Assembly (NCBI GenBank): GCA_943787225.1
Contig: CALSLP010000001.1
Coordinates: 1-64,000 of the forward strand
Origin: an uncultured Alphaproteobacteria bacterium
GTDB lineage: Bacteria > Pseudomonadota > Alphaproteobacteria > MPNO01 > UBA2964
Reading direction: 5' to 3'
DNA: 64,000 nt
The notes beneath the pieces are model-generated. The model made no database searches. It had not been told where the DNA came from and worked only from the letters and a program-made list of their open reading frames with translations. Below, piece after piece: positions 8,590 to 17,270 of the stretch. A program made the position numbers and the translations under genes. How positions within the stretch are numbered: the first letter of the stretch is position 1; each line of letters opens with the position of its first letter.

Positions 8590-9396
8590 TTACCGGCGCC
8601 ACTTGGTGTCGGGTGACGGTAATTCTTCGCCATCGAGAAACACGGCGTCGACATTTTCGTTAAAGAAGCAGATCAAATCTTTGATCCGCGGACATTCCGA
8701 CAATGTCTCGCGGTAGCACCATGCAATATCCTCGTAGGATTGGCCGTTCACGGTCGCCGAATAGTAGCTGGCGCGCCCCTTATAAGGACAAACCGACGTG
8801 GTTTCTGTCGATGACAGTAAATCCATCCGAACATCTTTTTCAGGAATATAAAACCGCAAGGGATGGTTGCCTTCAAAAGCGAACATGGCATCGGTGGTTT
8901 CGGCGACAACCTCACCACCCAGGATGACTTTTACCGGGCGATGAGACGGCACGGTATCAAGGCGTTTTTTCGGGTCTCGGGCATGGCCGAAGATTTGTTC
9001 GTCTTCTTCCCACCATTCATCCATACGACCCCAATAGAAGGCGACATAATCCTTGATCTCCCGCATCTCATCATAGGGATTGCGATAGGACCACATGACG
9101 TTCTCTTCAGTCCGGTCGTCGACTGTTAGCGTCCAGTAGGAAGCATCCCCTTTATAGCCACAATGCGACGAATGATCGGTGGCCGAAAACAAATCCATCC
9201 GCACGTCATCCATCGGAAAATAGAGCGCCGGTACATGGCCGCCTTCGCGCATCAGCATCACATTTGTGGAATCGACGATTACTTCATTATTGACCTTAAT
9301 TCGAATGCGTCGTGGACTGGCCTCGAACTCCAGAAGCTTATCCGGATTCTTGGCGAACCCCGGCGCTTTACCGGGTGATGTTACGGTTCTATCCAT
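8590..9396 (-). CDS. Protein with two tandem DUF427 domains
   Basis: This 268-residue cytosolic protein contains two copies of the DUF427 fold. Copy 1 spans roughly residues 35-130 (YFPMDDVRMDLFSATDHSS, then GYKGDASYW and MWSYRNPYDEM). Copy 2 spans roughly 155-255 (YIPEKDVRMDLLSSTETTS, then PYKGRASYY and AWCYRETLSEC). DUF427 proteins are usually a single domain of about 95-150 residues; this is the longer, duplicated form. The function is unknown. The conserved DVRMDL, YKG and W-x-Y positions are kept in both halves, so both domains are probably folded and active in the same way. Confidence 0.8.
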   Translation of the reverse strand: MDRTVTSPGKAPGFAKNPDKLLEFEASPRRIRIKVNNEVIVDSTNVMLMREGGHVPALYFPMDDVRMDLFSATDHSSHCGYKGDASYWTLTVDDRTEENVMWSYRNPYDEMREIKDYVAFYWGRMDEWWEEDEQIFGHARDPKKRLDTVPSHRPVKVILGGEVVAETTDAMFAFEGNHPLRFYIPEKDVRMDLLSSTETTSVCPYKGRASYYSATVNGQSYEDIAWCYRETLSECPRIKDLICFFNENVDAVFLDGEELPSPDTKWRR

Positions 9397-9420
9397 ATCG
9401 ACCTCCTTCGTTGATAGAAA

Positions 9421-9969
9421 ATGATGCGCTGGTTTCGATTACCCCGCAAGCATCCTTCGACGACGAGTTCCAAAAGGATCATACTGCCACTCATGGCGCA
9501 TTTCCGAAAACAGTCCCAAAAATCTAGAGAACTCTTTTTAGACGCGGTTATCAGGCTCATTTACAGGCTCGGTTTTCACGTCGTGGTTAGGTTGCGGCGC
9601 CTTGGATTTCCCAGGAAGCCTGGCGTCGCTGTTGTTATTTGGCATGCAGGCCAAGTTCTCGCCGTACAGCATTCCTATATCCGTGGGTTGGGCATTCCGG
9701 GCGGGGCCATTGACGCGGGAGAGACGCCACAACTCGCTGCCGTTCGGGAAATGAAAGAAGAGCTGGGTTTCGAGCTCGACATCAAAGACCTTACCCCCTG
9801 CGGCAATCTCAGAAACACAGAGGTTTTTAGAACTGTGCTCGCGACGATGCCCGAAATTCACGTCGATAACCGTGAGATCATCGAAGCCTTCTTTATGGAC
9901 CCAAATGAGCTCATCGCGAAGGTTTCACGCTATGCCGAAATTCTACAACCTCCGACCGATTTAAGTTAA
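9421..9969 (+). CDS. NUDIX hydrolase
   Basis: The protein has a complete Nudix box, GAIDAGETPQLAAVREMKEE followed by LGF, fitting Gx5Ex7REUxEExGU. It therefore probably hydrolyses a nucleoside-diphosphate-linked compound with a divalent metal. The Nudix box begins near residue 95; the preceding 60 residues are basic and hydrophobic (AVIRLIYRLGFHVVVRLRRLG), and the true start could be the ATG near 9493. The protein is short after the box and lacks further specificity motifs. It is monocistronic, between a minus-strand DUF427 gene and the molybdenum hydroxylase gene. Confidence 0.75.
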   Translation: MMRWFRLPRKHPSTTSSKRIILPLMAHFRKQSQKSRELFLDAVIRLIYRLGFHVVVRLRRLGFPRKPGVAVVIWHAGQVLAVQHSYIRGLGIPGGAIDAGETPQLAAVREMKEELGFELDIKDLTPCGNLRNTEVFRTVLATMPEIHVDNREIIEAFFMDPNELIAKVSRYAEILQPPTDLS

Positions 9970-10034
9970 CGAGGGATTTCGAGTCCGCCAAAGTTTGCTA
10001 GAACAAGGGCAATGAAAAACAGGAGACAGCACTA

Positions 10035-12356
10035 ATGAATTTCGGCGTTGGCCAATCTGTAGCGAGAACCGAAGACCCACGTTTTTTAACCGGGCGCGGA
10101 ACCTATATCGACGATATCAACCTACCCCACATGGCGCATGCTGCCATTGTTTACGCGCAGGTTCCTAATGCTGTAATCACCTCGATCGATACGTCGGAGG
10201 CGGAAGCAGCCCCCGGTGTAATCGCTGTGCTCACCGGCGCTGAAGCCATCCAGGATGAAATTGGGGGCATCGCGCCAAACTATCTGCCACAGATGATGGG
10301 ATTGTCAGACGGTTTTCGAACCGAACAGCCAATCATCGTTCAGGACAGAATCCGTTTCATTGGTGAACGCATTGCTCTCGTCATCGCGGAAACCGAAGCA
10401 CAGGCGCGCGATGCCACAGCGTTGGTCACCACAACATTCGACATACGCGATGCCGTAACGACGGCTGCCGCAGCCATCGCCGACGATGCACCATTGGTGC
10501 ATGACGGCGCGGCGAACAATATTGCGACCGACATTCATTATGGTGATGAAGCGGCAAGCACCAAAGCCTTCGAACAAGCCGCTCATATTGTAGAGGTAAC
10601 CCTTCGACAGAACCGCCTGGCCTGCGTTTCGTTGGAAACGCGCGGCACCATTGGCGATTACAACGAAGCCGATGACCGTTACACGCTGTATACCAGCGGA
10701 CAAGGTCCGCATATGACGCGGAGCTCTGTCGCCCAAAACGTTCTCAAAATTCCGGAATCCCGTCTGCGGGTGATTTCAAAAGATGTCGGCGGCGGCTTTG
10801 GTATGAAAGGCGCCACTTACCCCGAAGATGCTTTGGTTCTATGGGCCGCAAAACGCGTAGGTCGGCCGGTCAAATGGATCGGCGACCGATCTGAAGCAAT
10901 GCTGACCGACAATCAGGGACGTGATCAGGTTCTGGAGGGTTCCCTCGCTCTCGATCAGAACGGCAAATTCCTCGCACTGCGTTGGCGGGCGATGCAAAAC
11001 GCTGGCAGTTATATCCCGGGATCAGGCTATATCCCGCTGGTCTTTTCGTTGCGAATTGCAACTTCAGTCTATGACATCCCGGCGATTGATATTGCGAGCA
11101 AGCATGTCTTCACCAACACCACACCGACCTCTGCCTATCGCGGTGCCGGACGTCCGGAAGGTATTTTTGCGCTGGAACGTCTGATCGACAAGGCGGCAAA
11201 GGCGACGGGCATAGACCGTGTCGAGTTGCGACGCCGTAATATGATCACACCCGACGCCCTGCCCTACACGACCCATACGCGGTTCATATACGACTCCGGC
11301 GATTTCGCAGGCGTCCTGGACAAATGCGTGGTGCTGGCAGACTGGAATGGATTTGCAGACAGAAAATCTGCCAGCGAGGCCAAAGGCCTCAAACGCGGTA
11401 TCGGCATTTCCTATTACATAGACGATTGCGGCAATTTCAATGAACGCGCCGACATCCGCTTTGATCCCAGCGGCTCCTGTACGCTTTTCGCGGGCACTTT
11501 CAGCCATGGGCAGGGCCATGCCACGGTCTACGCCCAGATGGTATCGGACTGGTTGGGTATCCCCTTTGATTCCATACAGCTTGAACAAGGCGATACCGCC
11601 AGCGTCGCCGCAGGCCGGGGAACGGTCGCGTCACGCAGTATGGTCCTTGGCGGCAGCGCCATGCGCCACGCCGCCAATGCGGTGATCGAAAACGGAAAAA
11701 AATTCGCCGCTCACCTCATGGAAGCAGATGCCAGTGACATCGAATTTGCCGACGGCATTTTCACAATCGCCGGCACCGATCGGGCGATGCCGATCACCGA
11801 GGTCGCCAAAGCATCCTTCAGACCTGCCGGCATTCCCGCAGAGCTTGGTGTCGGCCTTGATGGCACTGGCGCTTACGCAGCGGTCCAGCCGAGCTTCCCC
11901 AATGGCTGCCATATATGCGAGGTAGAGATTGATCCCGATACAGGCACTCTGACCCTCGACAAATACGCCGTGGTCGATGACATCGGCGTGGTTATAAACC
12001 CCATGCTTGCCGATGGACAAATCCATGGCGGCATTGCCCAGGGCGTTGGACAGGCTCTGACAGAAGATGTCATCTTTGACGCAGAGTCTGGTCAGCTCAT
12101 GACCGGATCATTGATGGATTACGCCATGCCCTTCGCAGAAACACTGCCATCCTTCGACATGGAATTCCATGAAGTCCCGTGCAAAACCAACCCCATCGGT
12201 GTCAAAGGGGCTGGCGAAGGCGGCACTGTCGGCGCAACCCCGGCTGTTATCAGTGCCATCCTTGATGCGTTAGCACCGCTCGGAGTCACGGATATCGGTA
12301 TGCCGGCCACGTCACAGCGAATTTGGCGGGCGATCGAAAAAGCGCGGCACCCCTAG
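10035..12356 (+). CDS. Xanthine dehydrogenase/CoxL-family molybdopterin-binding large subunit
   Basis: This 773-residue protein is a complete large subunit of the molybdenum hydroxylase family. An N-terminal hammerhead domain (from DPRFLTGRGTYIDDI) precedes the molybdopterin-binding region with GGGFGMKG near residue 253 and TSAYRGAGRPEG near 365. The catalytic glutamate is expected in KGAGEGGTVGA near residue 733. Such enzymes hydroxylate aldehydes, purines or other N-heterocycles, or oxidise CO. The CoxL CO-dehydrogenase loop AYRCSFR is not present; the equivalent reads SAYRGAGR, so CO oxidation is unlikely. The FAD and iron-sulfur subunits that normally accompany it are missing here. A good ribosome site (CAGGAGAC) supports the start. 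Confidence 0.85.
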   Translation: MNFGVGQSVARTEDPRFLTGRGTYIDDINLPHMAHAAIVYAQVPNAVITSIDTSEAEAAPGVIAVLTGAEAIQDEIGGIAPNYLPQMMGLSDGFRTEQPIIVQDRIRFIGERIALVIAETEAQARDATALVTTTFDIRDAVTTAAAAIADDAPLVHDGAANNIATDIHYGDEAASTKAFEQAAHIVEVTLRQNRLACVSLETRGTIGDYNEADDRYTLYTSGQGPHMTRSSVAQNVLKIPESRLRVISKDVGGGFGMKGATYPEDALVLWAAKRVGRPVKWIGDRSEAMLTDNQGRDQVLEGSLALDQNGKFLALRWRAMQNAGSYIPGSGYIPLVFSLRIATSVYDIPAIDIASKHVFTNTTPTSAYRGAGRPEGIFALERLIDKAAKATGIDRVELRRRNMITPDALPYTTHTRFIYDSGDFAGVLDKCVVLADWNGFADRKSASEAKGLKRGIGISYYIDDCGNFNERADIRFDPSGSCTLFAGTFSHGQGHATVYAQMVSDWLGIPFDSIQLEQGDTASVAAGRGTVASRSMVLGGSAMRHAANAVIENGKKFAAHLMEADASDIEFADGIFTIAGTDRAMPITEVAKASFRPAGIPAELGVGLDGTGAYAAVQPSFPNGCHICEVEIDPDTGTLTLDKYAVVDDIGVVINPMLADGQIHGGIAQGVGQALTEDVIFDAESGQLMTGSLMDYAMPFAETLPSFDMEFHEVPCKTNPIGVKGAGEGGTVGATPAVISAILDALAPLGVTDIGMPATSQRIWRAIEKARHP

Positions 12357-12417
12357 CGTTTTTCGGTTTGCTCCGGTACAAACGCGCAACAGAAAAACCA
12401 AAAATGCGGAGAATTAA

Positions 12418-13410
12418 ATGGCTGACATTAAACTGACGATGGCAATGAACCGGTATGACCATGTTCAAGACATGGCGACTGGTGCGGTAAAGGCCGAAGG
12501 CATTGACCTAACTGTCATCAATCATGGACCTGAAGAAATCTTCCATCGTTTCCTGTTCAATCAGGAATGGGAAATTTCCGAAATTTCTATGGGGATGAGC
12601 ACATCGTGGATATCTCGCGGTGATGCACCATTTGTCCTGATCCCTGTCTTTCCCTCTCGTGTTTTCCGCCACTCTTCGATCTATATGCTCAAGGATGGCC
12701 CGATCAAAACCGCAGCAGACCTCAAGGGCAAGCGGATCGGCGTCCCGGAATGGGGACAAACCGCCGGCATTTATACACGTGGCTGGATGGAACATACCGC
12801 AGGCGTACCACTAAGTAGCGCGACCTGGTTCCAGTCAGGCATCAACGATCCAGGTCGTCAGGAAGCCTCCCAGCTAAATCTACCCGATGATATCGATCTC
12901 ACAATCGTCACCGATCGCTCCTTGATGCAGATGATGTTAGCGGGTGATCTCGATTGTGCCTTCTCAGCCCGCCCGCCAAATGAATTCATCGCCGGTGACC
13001 CGCGTGTCGTGCAGCTTTACCCGAATTACCGCCAGGAAGAAGAGCAGTATTTCAACGAAACCGGTATTTTCCCGATTATGCATACCGTGGCGATCCGCCG
13101 CGATGTATTTGAGAAAGACCCATGGGTCGCCCAGAACCTTATAACGGCCTTTGAAGAAGCCAAGGCTCGGAGTTTCGAAAGACTAGCCAACTTCACCGTG
13201 TCCCAGTTCCCCGTTGCGTGGTCCTACTACGACAGTCTTGAAAGCAACCGTAAAATGTTCGGCGAAGAGCAATGGCCTTACGGCATCGACTCAAACCGGA
13301 CCACGCTGGAAGCCTTCCTGCAATTTGGCTTTGAGCAAGGAACATTGCACAAGAAACTCGAAGTCGAGGATCTATTCCCCGACGTCGTTCGACACCACTT
13401 CAAGCTTTAA
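12418..13410 (+). CDS. Substrate-binding-protein-like enzyme, 4,5-dihydroxyphthalate decarboxylase type
   Basis: This 330-residue protein has the bilobed periplasmic-binding fold of the group annotated as 4,5-dihydroxyphthalate decarboxylase or ABC substrate-binding protein. Recognisable segments are EEIFHRFLFNQEWEISEISM and LKGKRIGVPEWGQTAGIYTR. It has no signal peptide: the mature fold begins at residue 4 (IKLTMAMNRYD). A cytosolic enzyme is therefore more likely than a transport receptor. It lies 61 bases after the orphan molybdenum hydroxylase subunit and may be cotranscribed with it, suggesting aromatic acid catabolism. The substrate is not established. Confidence 0.7.
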   Translation: MADIKLTMAMNRYDHVQDMATGAVKAEGIDLTVINHGPEEIFHRFLFNQEWEISEISMGMSTSWISRGDAPFVLIPVFPSRVFRHSSIYMLKDGPIKTAADLKGKRIGVPEWGQTAGIYTRGWMEHTAGVPLSSATWFQSGINDPGRQEASQLNLPDDIDLTIVTDRSLMQMMLAGDLDCAFSARPPNEFIAGDPRVVQLYPNYRQEEEQYFNETGIFPIMHTVAIRRDVFEKDPWVAQNLITAFEEAKARSFERLANFTVSQFPVAWSYYDSLESNRKMFGEEQWPYGIDSNRTTLEAFLQFGFEQGTLHKKLEVEDLFPDVVRHHFKL

Positions 13411-13535
13411 GAAATTAGCCGTTTTGGTCAGCGTCGGGCCTGGGCCCGATTCTGACCCGGCAATTTTCCTTTCAAGCGCAGTGTCCTTCCCCCCTAAAAC
13501 TGGGCCATTATTTTGGCATGGAAAGGGGATTTGTG

Positions 13536-13823
13536 ATGGCTCGGAAACGACATTCGGACGAGGACATACTGAAGCTGCTGCGTGAGATTGAAGTGAAGTT
13601 GTCGAACGGCAGCGACGTAGCGTCGGCGTGTCGTGGCGTGGGTATCAGCGACGCTACGTATTATAACTGGCGCAAGCGGTTTGGCGGGATGGGTCGGTCG
13701 CAGTTGTCGGAGATGCGTTCTCTCGAGAAGGAGAATACGCGGTTGAAGAAGATTGTGGCTGAGCTCGAACTGGACAAGCTGATCCTCAAGGAAAGCCTGA
13801 GCTACCTAAAGCCCAGGGCCTGA
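13536..13823 (+). CDS. IS3-family transposase OrfA
   Basis: OrfA binds the IS ends through a helix-turn-helix of transposase_8 type: ACRGVGISDATYYNWRKRFGG lies near residues 28-48. A leucine-rich coiled coil follows (EMRSLEKENTRLKKIVAELE), used for OrfA and OrfAB multimerisation. The ATG at 13536 is preferred because AAAGGGGA lies at a normal distance; an in-frame ATG at 13518 is possible. It ends in LKPRA and overlaps the orfB frame, with an AAAG heptamer-like stretch near 13808 as a candidate slippery site. Confidence 0.85.
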   Translation: MARKRHSDEDILKLLREIEVKLSNGSDVASACRGVGISDATYYNWRKRFGGMGRSQLSEMRSLEKENTRLKKIVAELELDKLILKESLSYLKPRA

Positions 13824-14665
13824 CGACCGAGCATCTTCGTCAGGCCGTTATCCATACACGCCAGAAGCTTGCTACGTCGGAGCGACGGACCTGCCGGGTT
13901 ATTGGTCTGGCCCGCAGTTCCCTGCAATATCGACCAGATCCCAAAGATGACAATGCTCTGCGGTTGGCACTGATCCGGCTGGCGAAGCAGTATGGGCGCT
14001 ACGGTTATCGCAAGATTGCCGTCCTGCTGCGTATCGAAGGGTGGAAGGTGAACCACAAGAAGGTTGAGCGGATCTGGCGCGAAGAAGGACTTCAGCTGCC
14101 GCAACGAGACAAGAAGCGCCGGCGGCTCTATCACAAGGACAGCTCGATCATTCGGTTGCGGCCAACCCATCCCAATCACGTCTGGGCCATCGACTTCGTG
14201 CACGACAAGCTCGACAATGGTCGGAGCTACAAGATGCTGACTGTCCTGGACGAGTACACCCGCCAGGTGCTGGCTGTGACGGTTCGCACCCGGATGAGGG
14301 CTGACGATGTGCTTGAGGCGCTATACCCACTCCTGCTGCGCCACGGCACCCCGGAATACATCCGCTCGGACAATGGTCCCGAGTTCATCGCACAGGCGAT
14401 GCAGGACTGGCTGGCAAGGGTCGGCATCAAACCCATCCGGATCTATCCCGGATCACCCTGGGAGAACGGATACAACGAACGCTTCAACGGAACCCTGCGC
14501 CGCGAGGTTCTCAATGCCGAGTGGTTCACCACGACTAAGCAGGCTCAGATCGTCATCAACCAGTGGCTCAGACAGTACAACCACATCCGTCCACATCAGG
14601 CACTGAACATGCGACCGCCAATACCAGAAACTCTAATCAGGAATGGCACAGAACTTGGGGGCTAG
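13811..14665 (+). CDS. IS3-family transposase OrfB (DDE integrase)
   Basis: OrfB reads open in the -1 frame relative to orfA from about 13811 ([18 protein letters not shown]) and is probably made as an OrfAB fusion. It has an HTH_21 region ([18 protein letters not shown]) and the rve catalytic core. The DDE residues are visible as Asp in [10 protein letters not shown], Asp in [10 protein letters not shown] and Glu in [14 protein letters not shown]. The frame is intact to its stop at 14665, just before the right inverted repeat ends, so the element could still be active. Confidence 0.88.
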   Translation, partial: AQGLTTEHLRQAVIHTRQKLATSERRTCRVIGLARSSLQYRPDPKDDNALRLALIRLAKQYGRYGYRKIAVLLRIEGWKVNHKKVERIWREEGLQLPQRDKKRRRLYHKDSSIIRLRPTHPNHVWAIDFVHDKLDNGRSYKMLTVLDEYTRQVLAVTVRTRMRADDVLEALYPLLLRHGTPEYIRSDNGPEFIAQAMQDWLARVGIKPIRIYPGSPWENGYNERFNGTLRREVLNAEWFTTTKQAQIVINQWLRQYNHIRPHQALNMRPPIPETLIRNGTELGG

Positions 14666-14668
14666 ACA

Positions 14669-14794
14669 TGCCGTCCCGTCGGTTGCCTCCTCGACGTTGT
14701 CGAAGCCAAGCTGCTTAAGGAGGTTACGGATAATCCGTAGCATAGTTTTGTAGTCATCCACGATCAGGATGGGCATATTCTTGTCGACGGCCAT
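14669..14794 (-). pseudogene. cheY: 5' remnant of a chemotaxis response regulator cheY, cut by the IS element
   Basis: The minus strand encodes 42 residues from ATG 14794, behind GGAGAG. They include the CheY start with the acidic pair in [15 protein letters not shown] and continue to EEATDGTA. The next codons lie inside the IS right end and stop at about 14633. The phospho-acceptor Asp, Thr and Lys would lie downstream and are lost, so the product cannot be a functional receiver. Its place directly downstream of motE fits the usual order of this flagellar operon in Rhodospirillales. The missing 3' portion is not found left of the IS. Confidence 0.88.
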
Positions 14795-14808
14795 TTAACT
14801 CTCCATCG

Positions 14809-14826
14809 GCCCGTTAATTAACGGGC
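14809..14826. repeat. Perfect 18-bp palindrome between motE and cheY remnant
   Basis: GCCCGTTAATTAACGGGC is its own reverse complement. It lies 15 bases upstream of the cheY remnant start. It could be an operator, or a small hairpin between operon genes. It contains TTAA twice in overlap but not at the CtrA spacing. Confidence 0.5.
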
Positions 14827-14868
14827 AGGTTGATCCAAATAATCAAGAAGAAAGATAGACATAGGGGG

Positions 14869-14883
14869 TTAAAGGAGCGTTAA
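14869..14883. promoter_or_regulatory. CtrA-type binding site (TTAA-N7-TTAA)
   Basis: TTAA at 14869-14872 and TTAA at 14880-14883 are separated by exactly seven bases, the full consensus for the alphaproteobacterial cell-cycle/motility regulator CtrA. It lies 75 bp upstream of the cheY remnant and just past the motE stop. The CtrA phosphorelay protein ChpT is encoded about 12 kb away. A match to this degenerate motif can arise by chance. Confidence 0.4.
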
Positions 14884-14902
14884 ATCAGCAACCCTTTCCG
14901 CT

Positions 14903-15568
14903 TTAATTTGCTCTATTTTTATTCTGCTCTATTGTTGGAAGAGATCGACGTTGGGTAAGCTCGGCGGTCAGTAGTTTTGCTTTCCCAGGGGTCATTTTCG
15001 CCATAATCGGGGCGGTTTTAGCTTCCTTCATGCGTTCGACGACATCAAGCAGGATCGCCATATCAAGCTCTTCAAAAATTCTTGCGGCATCTCCAGGTTT
15101 CATCTTTTCATAAATTTTGACGATGCTTTTCATTTTCTTTTCTTTTTGCTTCTCGTGCTTCGTCAACAAATTCGAGATCGTCGCCTGCATCAATTTCAGT
15201 TTTTCCAGCTTGGCATTAATCCGTTTTTCGGTCGCCATCAGGAGACGCTCGCGGGTATCCAGCTTTTGCTCCTGCGCTTTAAGTTTCCCGCGCCGGTCTA
15301 CGAGCTTCTGAAGAATTTCCAATTCAGAATCAGTTACAAGTCCAGGTTCAAATCTTCCAATCTGATCCCCACCTGATTTTTTAGGGGTGATTACCTTTTC
15401 GGCGGGTTTCTGTTTCTTTTCGACGGTCTCCGGCTTTTTTTCCTGTGCAATCGCAACAGAGGCCGAAAAAATTCCAATGGCGCCATCCCACAACGAACCG
15501 AGTTTGAGCGAAAGGGTGAAAGACAGAACGACAATTAGGACAGGCAGAAGCCGAATTCGTGACAACAC
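14903..15568 (-). CDS. MotE-type flagellar motor chaperone (MgtE N-terminal-like domain)
   Basis: This 221-residue protein has an N-terminal membrane anchor or signal (residues 5-40, RLLPVLIVVLSFTLSL), a lysine-rich linker, a long coiled coil (residues 80-155) and a C-terminal MgtE-N-like domain (KIYEKMKPGDAARIFEELDM, then MSKMTPGKAK-like MAKMTPGKAKLL). That layout matches MotE, the periplasmic chaperone of the motor protein MotC in rhizobia and its relatives. It lies 4 bases after the DUF6468 gene and continues the fliL-fliM operon toward cheY. It is one of the few genes of this flagellar block with no visible lesion. Confidence 0.8.
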   Translation of the reverse strand: MLSRIRLLPVLIVVLSFTLSLKLGSLWDGAIGIFSASVAIAQEKKPETVEKKQKPAEKVITPKKSGGDQIGRFEPGLVTDSELEILQKLVDRRGKLKAQEQKLDTRERLLMATEKRINAKLEKLKLMQATISNLLTKHEKQKEKKMKSIVKIYEKMKPGDAARIFEELDMAILLDVVERMKEAKTAPIMAKMTPGKAKLLTAELTQRRSLPTIEQNKNRAN

Positions 15569-15572
15569 TTTA

Positions 15573-16067
15573 TTACGCCTCCGTTCTTGCTAACCGAATC
15601 GCATTTAAGACCGCCATTTCAGCTTGTTTCCGATCAGGTGATTGATCCCGAGAAAGCGGCTGCTCGGCTCTGTCCGGCACATTGTTATCGTCCCGCAATT
15701 GTGGATCACTGTGATCTCCCGAAGGGGGAGCCCACTGCGCAGAGCTTTCTTGATGCGCGGCCATCATATTGTTTACTGGCGGCATAAACTTACCAGGCGT
15801 CGCTGAAATCGATTTCTTTACACCTTCAGCGTCTTCAATTGCCACTCGCAATGACCTTTCGGCCGCAAGCCCCGCCGCTTTTATATGGCCCACCGATTCC
15901 TCTGCACGTTGAGACGCAGCTTCAAAACTGGCCGTCATTGCCTGGATATCGGTATCCTGCGATCTAATCGCTGCCAGACGCTTGTTCAAAATCACGCAGT
16001 AAATGATCAGAACAATCATCAATACAGCGAGACCAACCTCAAAGACGATTGTAAAATATGACATCAA
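15573..16067 (-). CDS. Flagellar-cluster DUF6468 membrane protein
   Basis: This 164-residue protein has one N-terminal transmembrane helix (residues 7-28, FEVGLAVLMIVLIIYCVIL) followed by KRLAAIRSQDTDIQAM and a helical segment ASFEAASQRAEESVGHIK. This is the pattern of the DUF6468 family, found next to fliM in alphaproteobacteria. Its start overlaps the fliM stop by 4 bases, indicating translational coupling. The C-terminal half is low in complexity and charged. The function is unknown, but its fixed place suggests a role in the motor or its assembly. Confidence 0.75.
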   Translation of the reverse strand: MMSYFTIVFEVGLAVLMIVLIIYCVILNKRLAAIRSQDTDIQAMTASFEAASQRAEESVGHIKAAGLAAERSLRVAIEDAEGVKKSISATPGKFMPPVNNMMAAHQESSAQWAPPSGDHSDPQLRDDNNVPDRAEQPLSRDQSPDRKQAEMAVLNAIRLARTEA

Positions 16068-17230
16068 TCCTCCGACCGAGATTTAACTTGCCGGGGAGCC
16101 TTATCATGAACCTTAATCGCAATATTATTTTCCTTGCGCCCCATCGTCCCTACAAATAACGGGGAGGTGCCACATCTCAACGTAACAGGAGACTCAGGCC
16201 CCGCGTTCAATAGAATCTGACTTCCGACCTGGAGATTAAGTGCTTTATGGAGAGATACTTCGACCTGGTCTAAAACCGCTTCGATTTCAATATTGGTTTG
16301 CCAAAGCTGATTGGCCAAATGGGTTTCCCAAATCGAATCCCGTCCAAATTTTTCGCCAAGAAACATCTGGAGCAATAAATCCCGAACCGGCTCCAGCGTC
16401 GCGTAGGGGATACATAATGCAATCTTCCCGCCGCGATCCTCCATATCGACTCTAAGCTTTGCGAGGATAACAGCATTGGCCGGCCGCGCGATGGTCGCGA
16501 AGCGAGGATTTGTCTCCAGCCGGTCGAACCGGAAAGTAACTGGTGACAATGGATCAAACGCTGCACTGAGGTCATTAAGAACAACGTGAACCATTCTTTC
16601 AACAAGACTTCGTTCAATCGTCGTATAAGGCCGTCCTTCAATACGAATAGGGAAAAGCCGGAAGCCCCCCGACGACCGCCCAGCAAGACATCAACAATTG
16701 AGTAGATCAACGAACTATCGATCGTCAGTAAGCCGAAGTTGTCCCACTCTTCAGCTTTAAAAAACACCAAGCATCGCCGGTAAAGGAATGGAATTCAGGT
16801 AATCTCCAAAACGGAGCGAGGTAATGCTGTCGAGAGATACCTCAACATTGTCAGATGTAAAGTTACGAAGACTTGTCGATAGCATCCGTACAAGGCGGTC
16901 AAAGACCACCTCGAGCATCGGTAGTCTTTCATACGACACCAACGCACTGTTAACGATCGCAAGAATACCAGACTTGCTCGCCTCATCATCATCATCGCGA
17001 AAGCCAAGAAGGCTGTCGATTTCATCCTGATTGAGAATTCGTGTAGGCTGAACCGTAGGCGGACCGTATATATCCTGTTCTATAGATCCCTCTTCTTCCA
17101 TTGCCGCCCATTCGGACGCCATGTCAGCATCGGTGTCGACCTCGTCTTCATCGGCCATCGCAGCCCATTCAGCCGCTAGCCGATCGTCCTCGCTCATTTC
17201 CTCTTCAGGAACCTCAGTATCTTCTGCCAT
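16064..17230 (-). pseudogene. fliM: Flagellar motor switch protein FliM, two frameshifts
   Basis: Three frames join to a FliM of about 389 residues. The N-terminus carries the CheY-binding/anchoring motif ILNQDEIDSLLGF near residue 65. The FliM core follows as IPLPAMLGVF, then KAEEWDNFGLLTIDSSLIYS, then MVHVVLNDLSAAFDPLSP, and a C-terminal SpoA-like domain ends the protein (ALNLQVGSQILLNAGPESP). The first shift is an extra T in a T6 run (plus-strand A6 near 16758); the second is at a C6 run (16665-16670). FliM forms the C-ring that binds phospho-CheY. Both lesions are in homopolymers, so sequencing error is plausible; if real, the motor switch is lost. Confidence 0.85.
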
Positions 17231-17270
17231 CGTCGTTTAATCCGATTTTGGTGAGTCAGATGAAATATCT

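Larger units (their letters stand above)
13482..14668 (+). mobile_element. IS3-family insertion sequence (IS407-like)
   Basis: The element is 1,187 bp. It has imperfect terminal inverted repeats of about 28 bp (13482-13509 and 14641-14668) that share TGTC, a CCCCC run, CTG and GCCATT and end TGT...ACA as IS3 elements do. It encodes overlapping orfA and orfB in a -1 relation. The four bases left of it (GCAG) and right of it (TGCC) differ, so there is no target duplication. The right end abuts codon 42 of cheY, and the rest of cheY is not found on the left, so the element sits at a deletion, rearrangement or assembly junction. Confidence 0.9.

Noticed and set aside
11064-11588. 174-codon open frame opposite the molybdenum hydroxylase
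   Set aside because: It is a shadow frame within a well-supported gene.
13478-14672. A 4-bp target duplication of the IS element
   Set aside because: GCAG on the left and TGCC on the right do not match.
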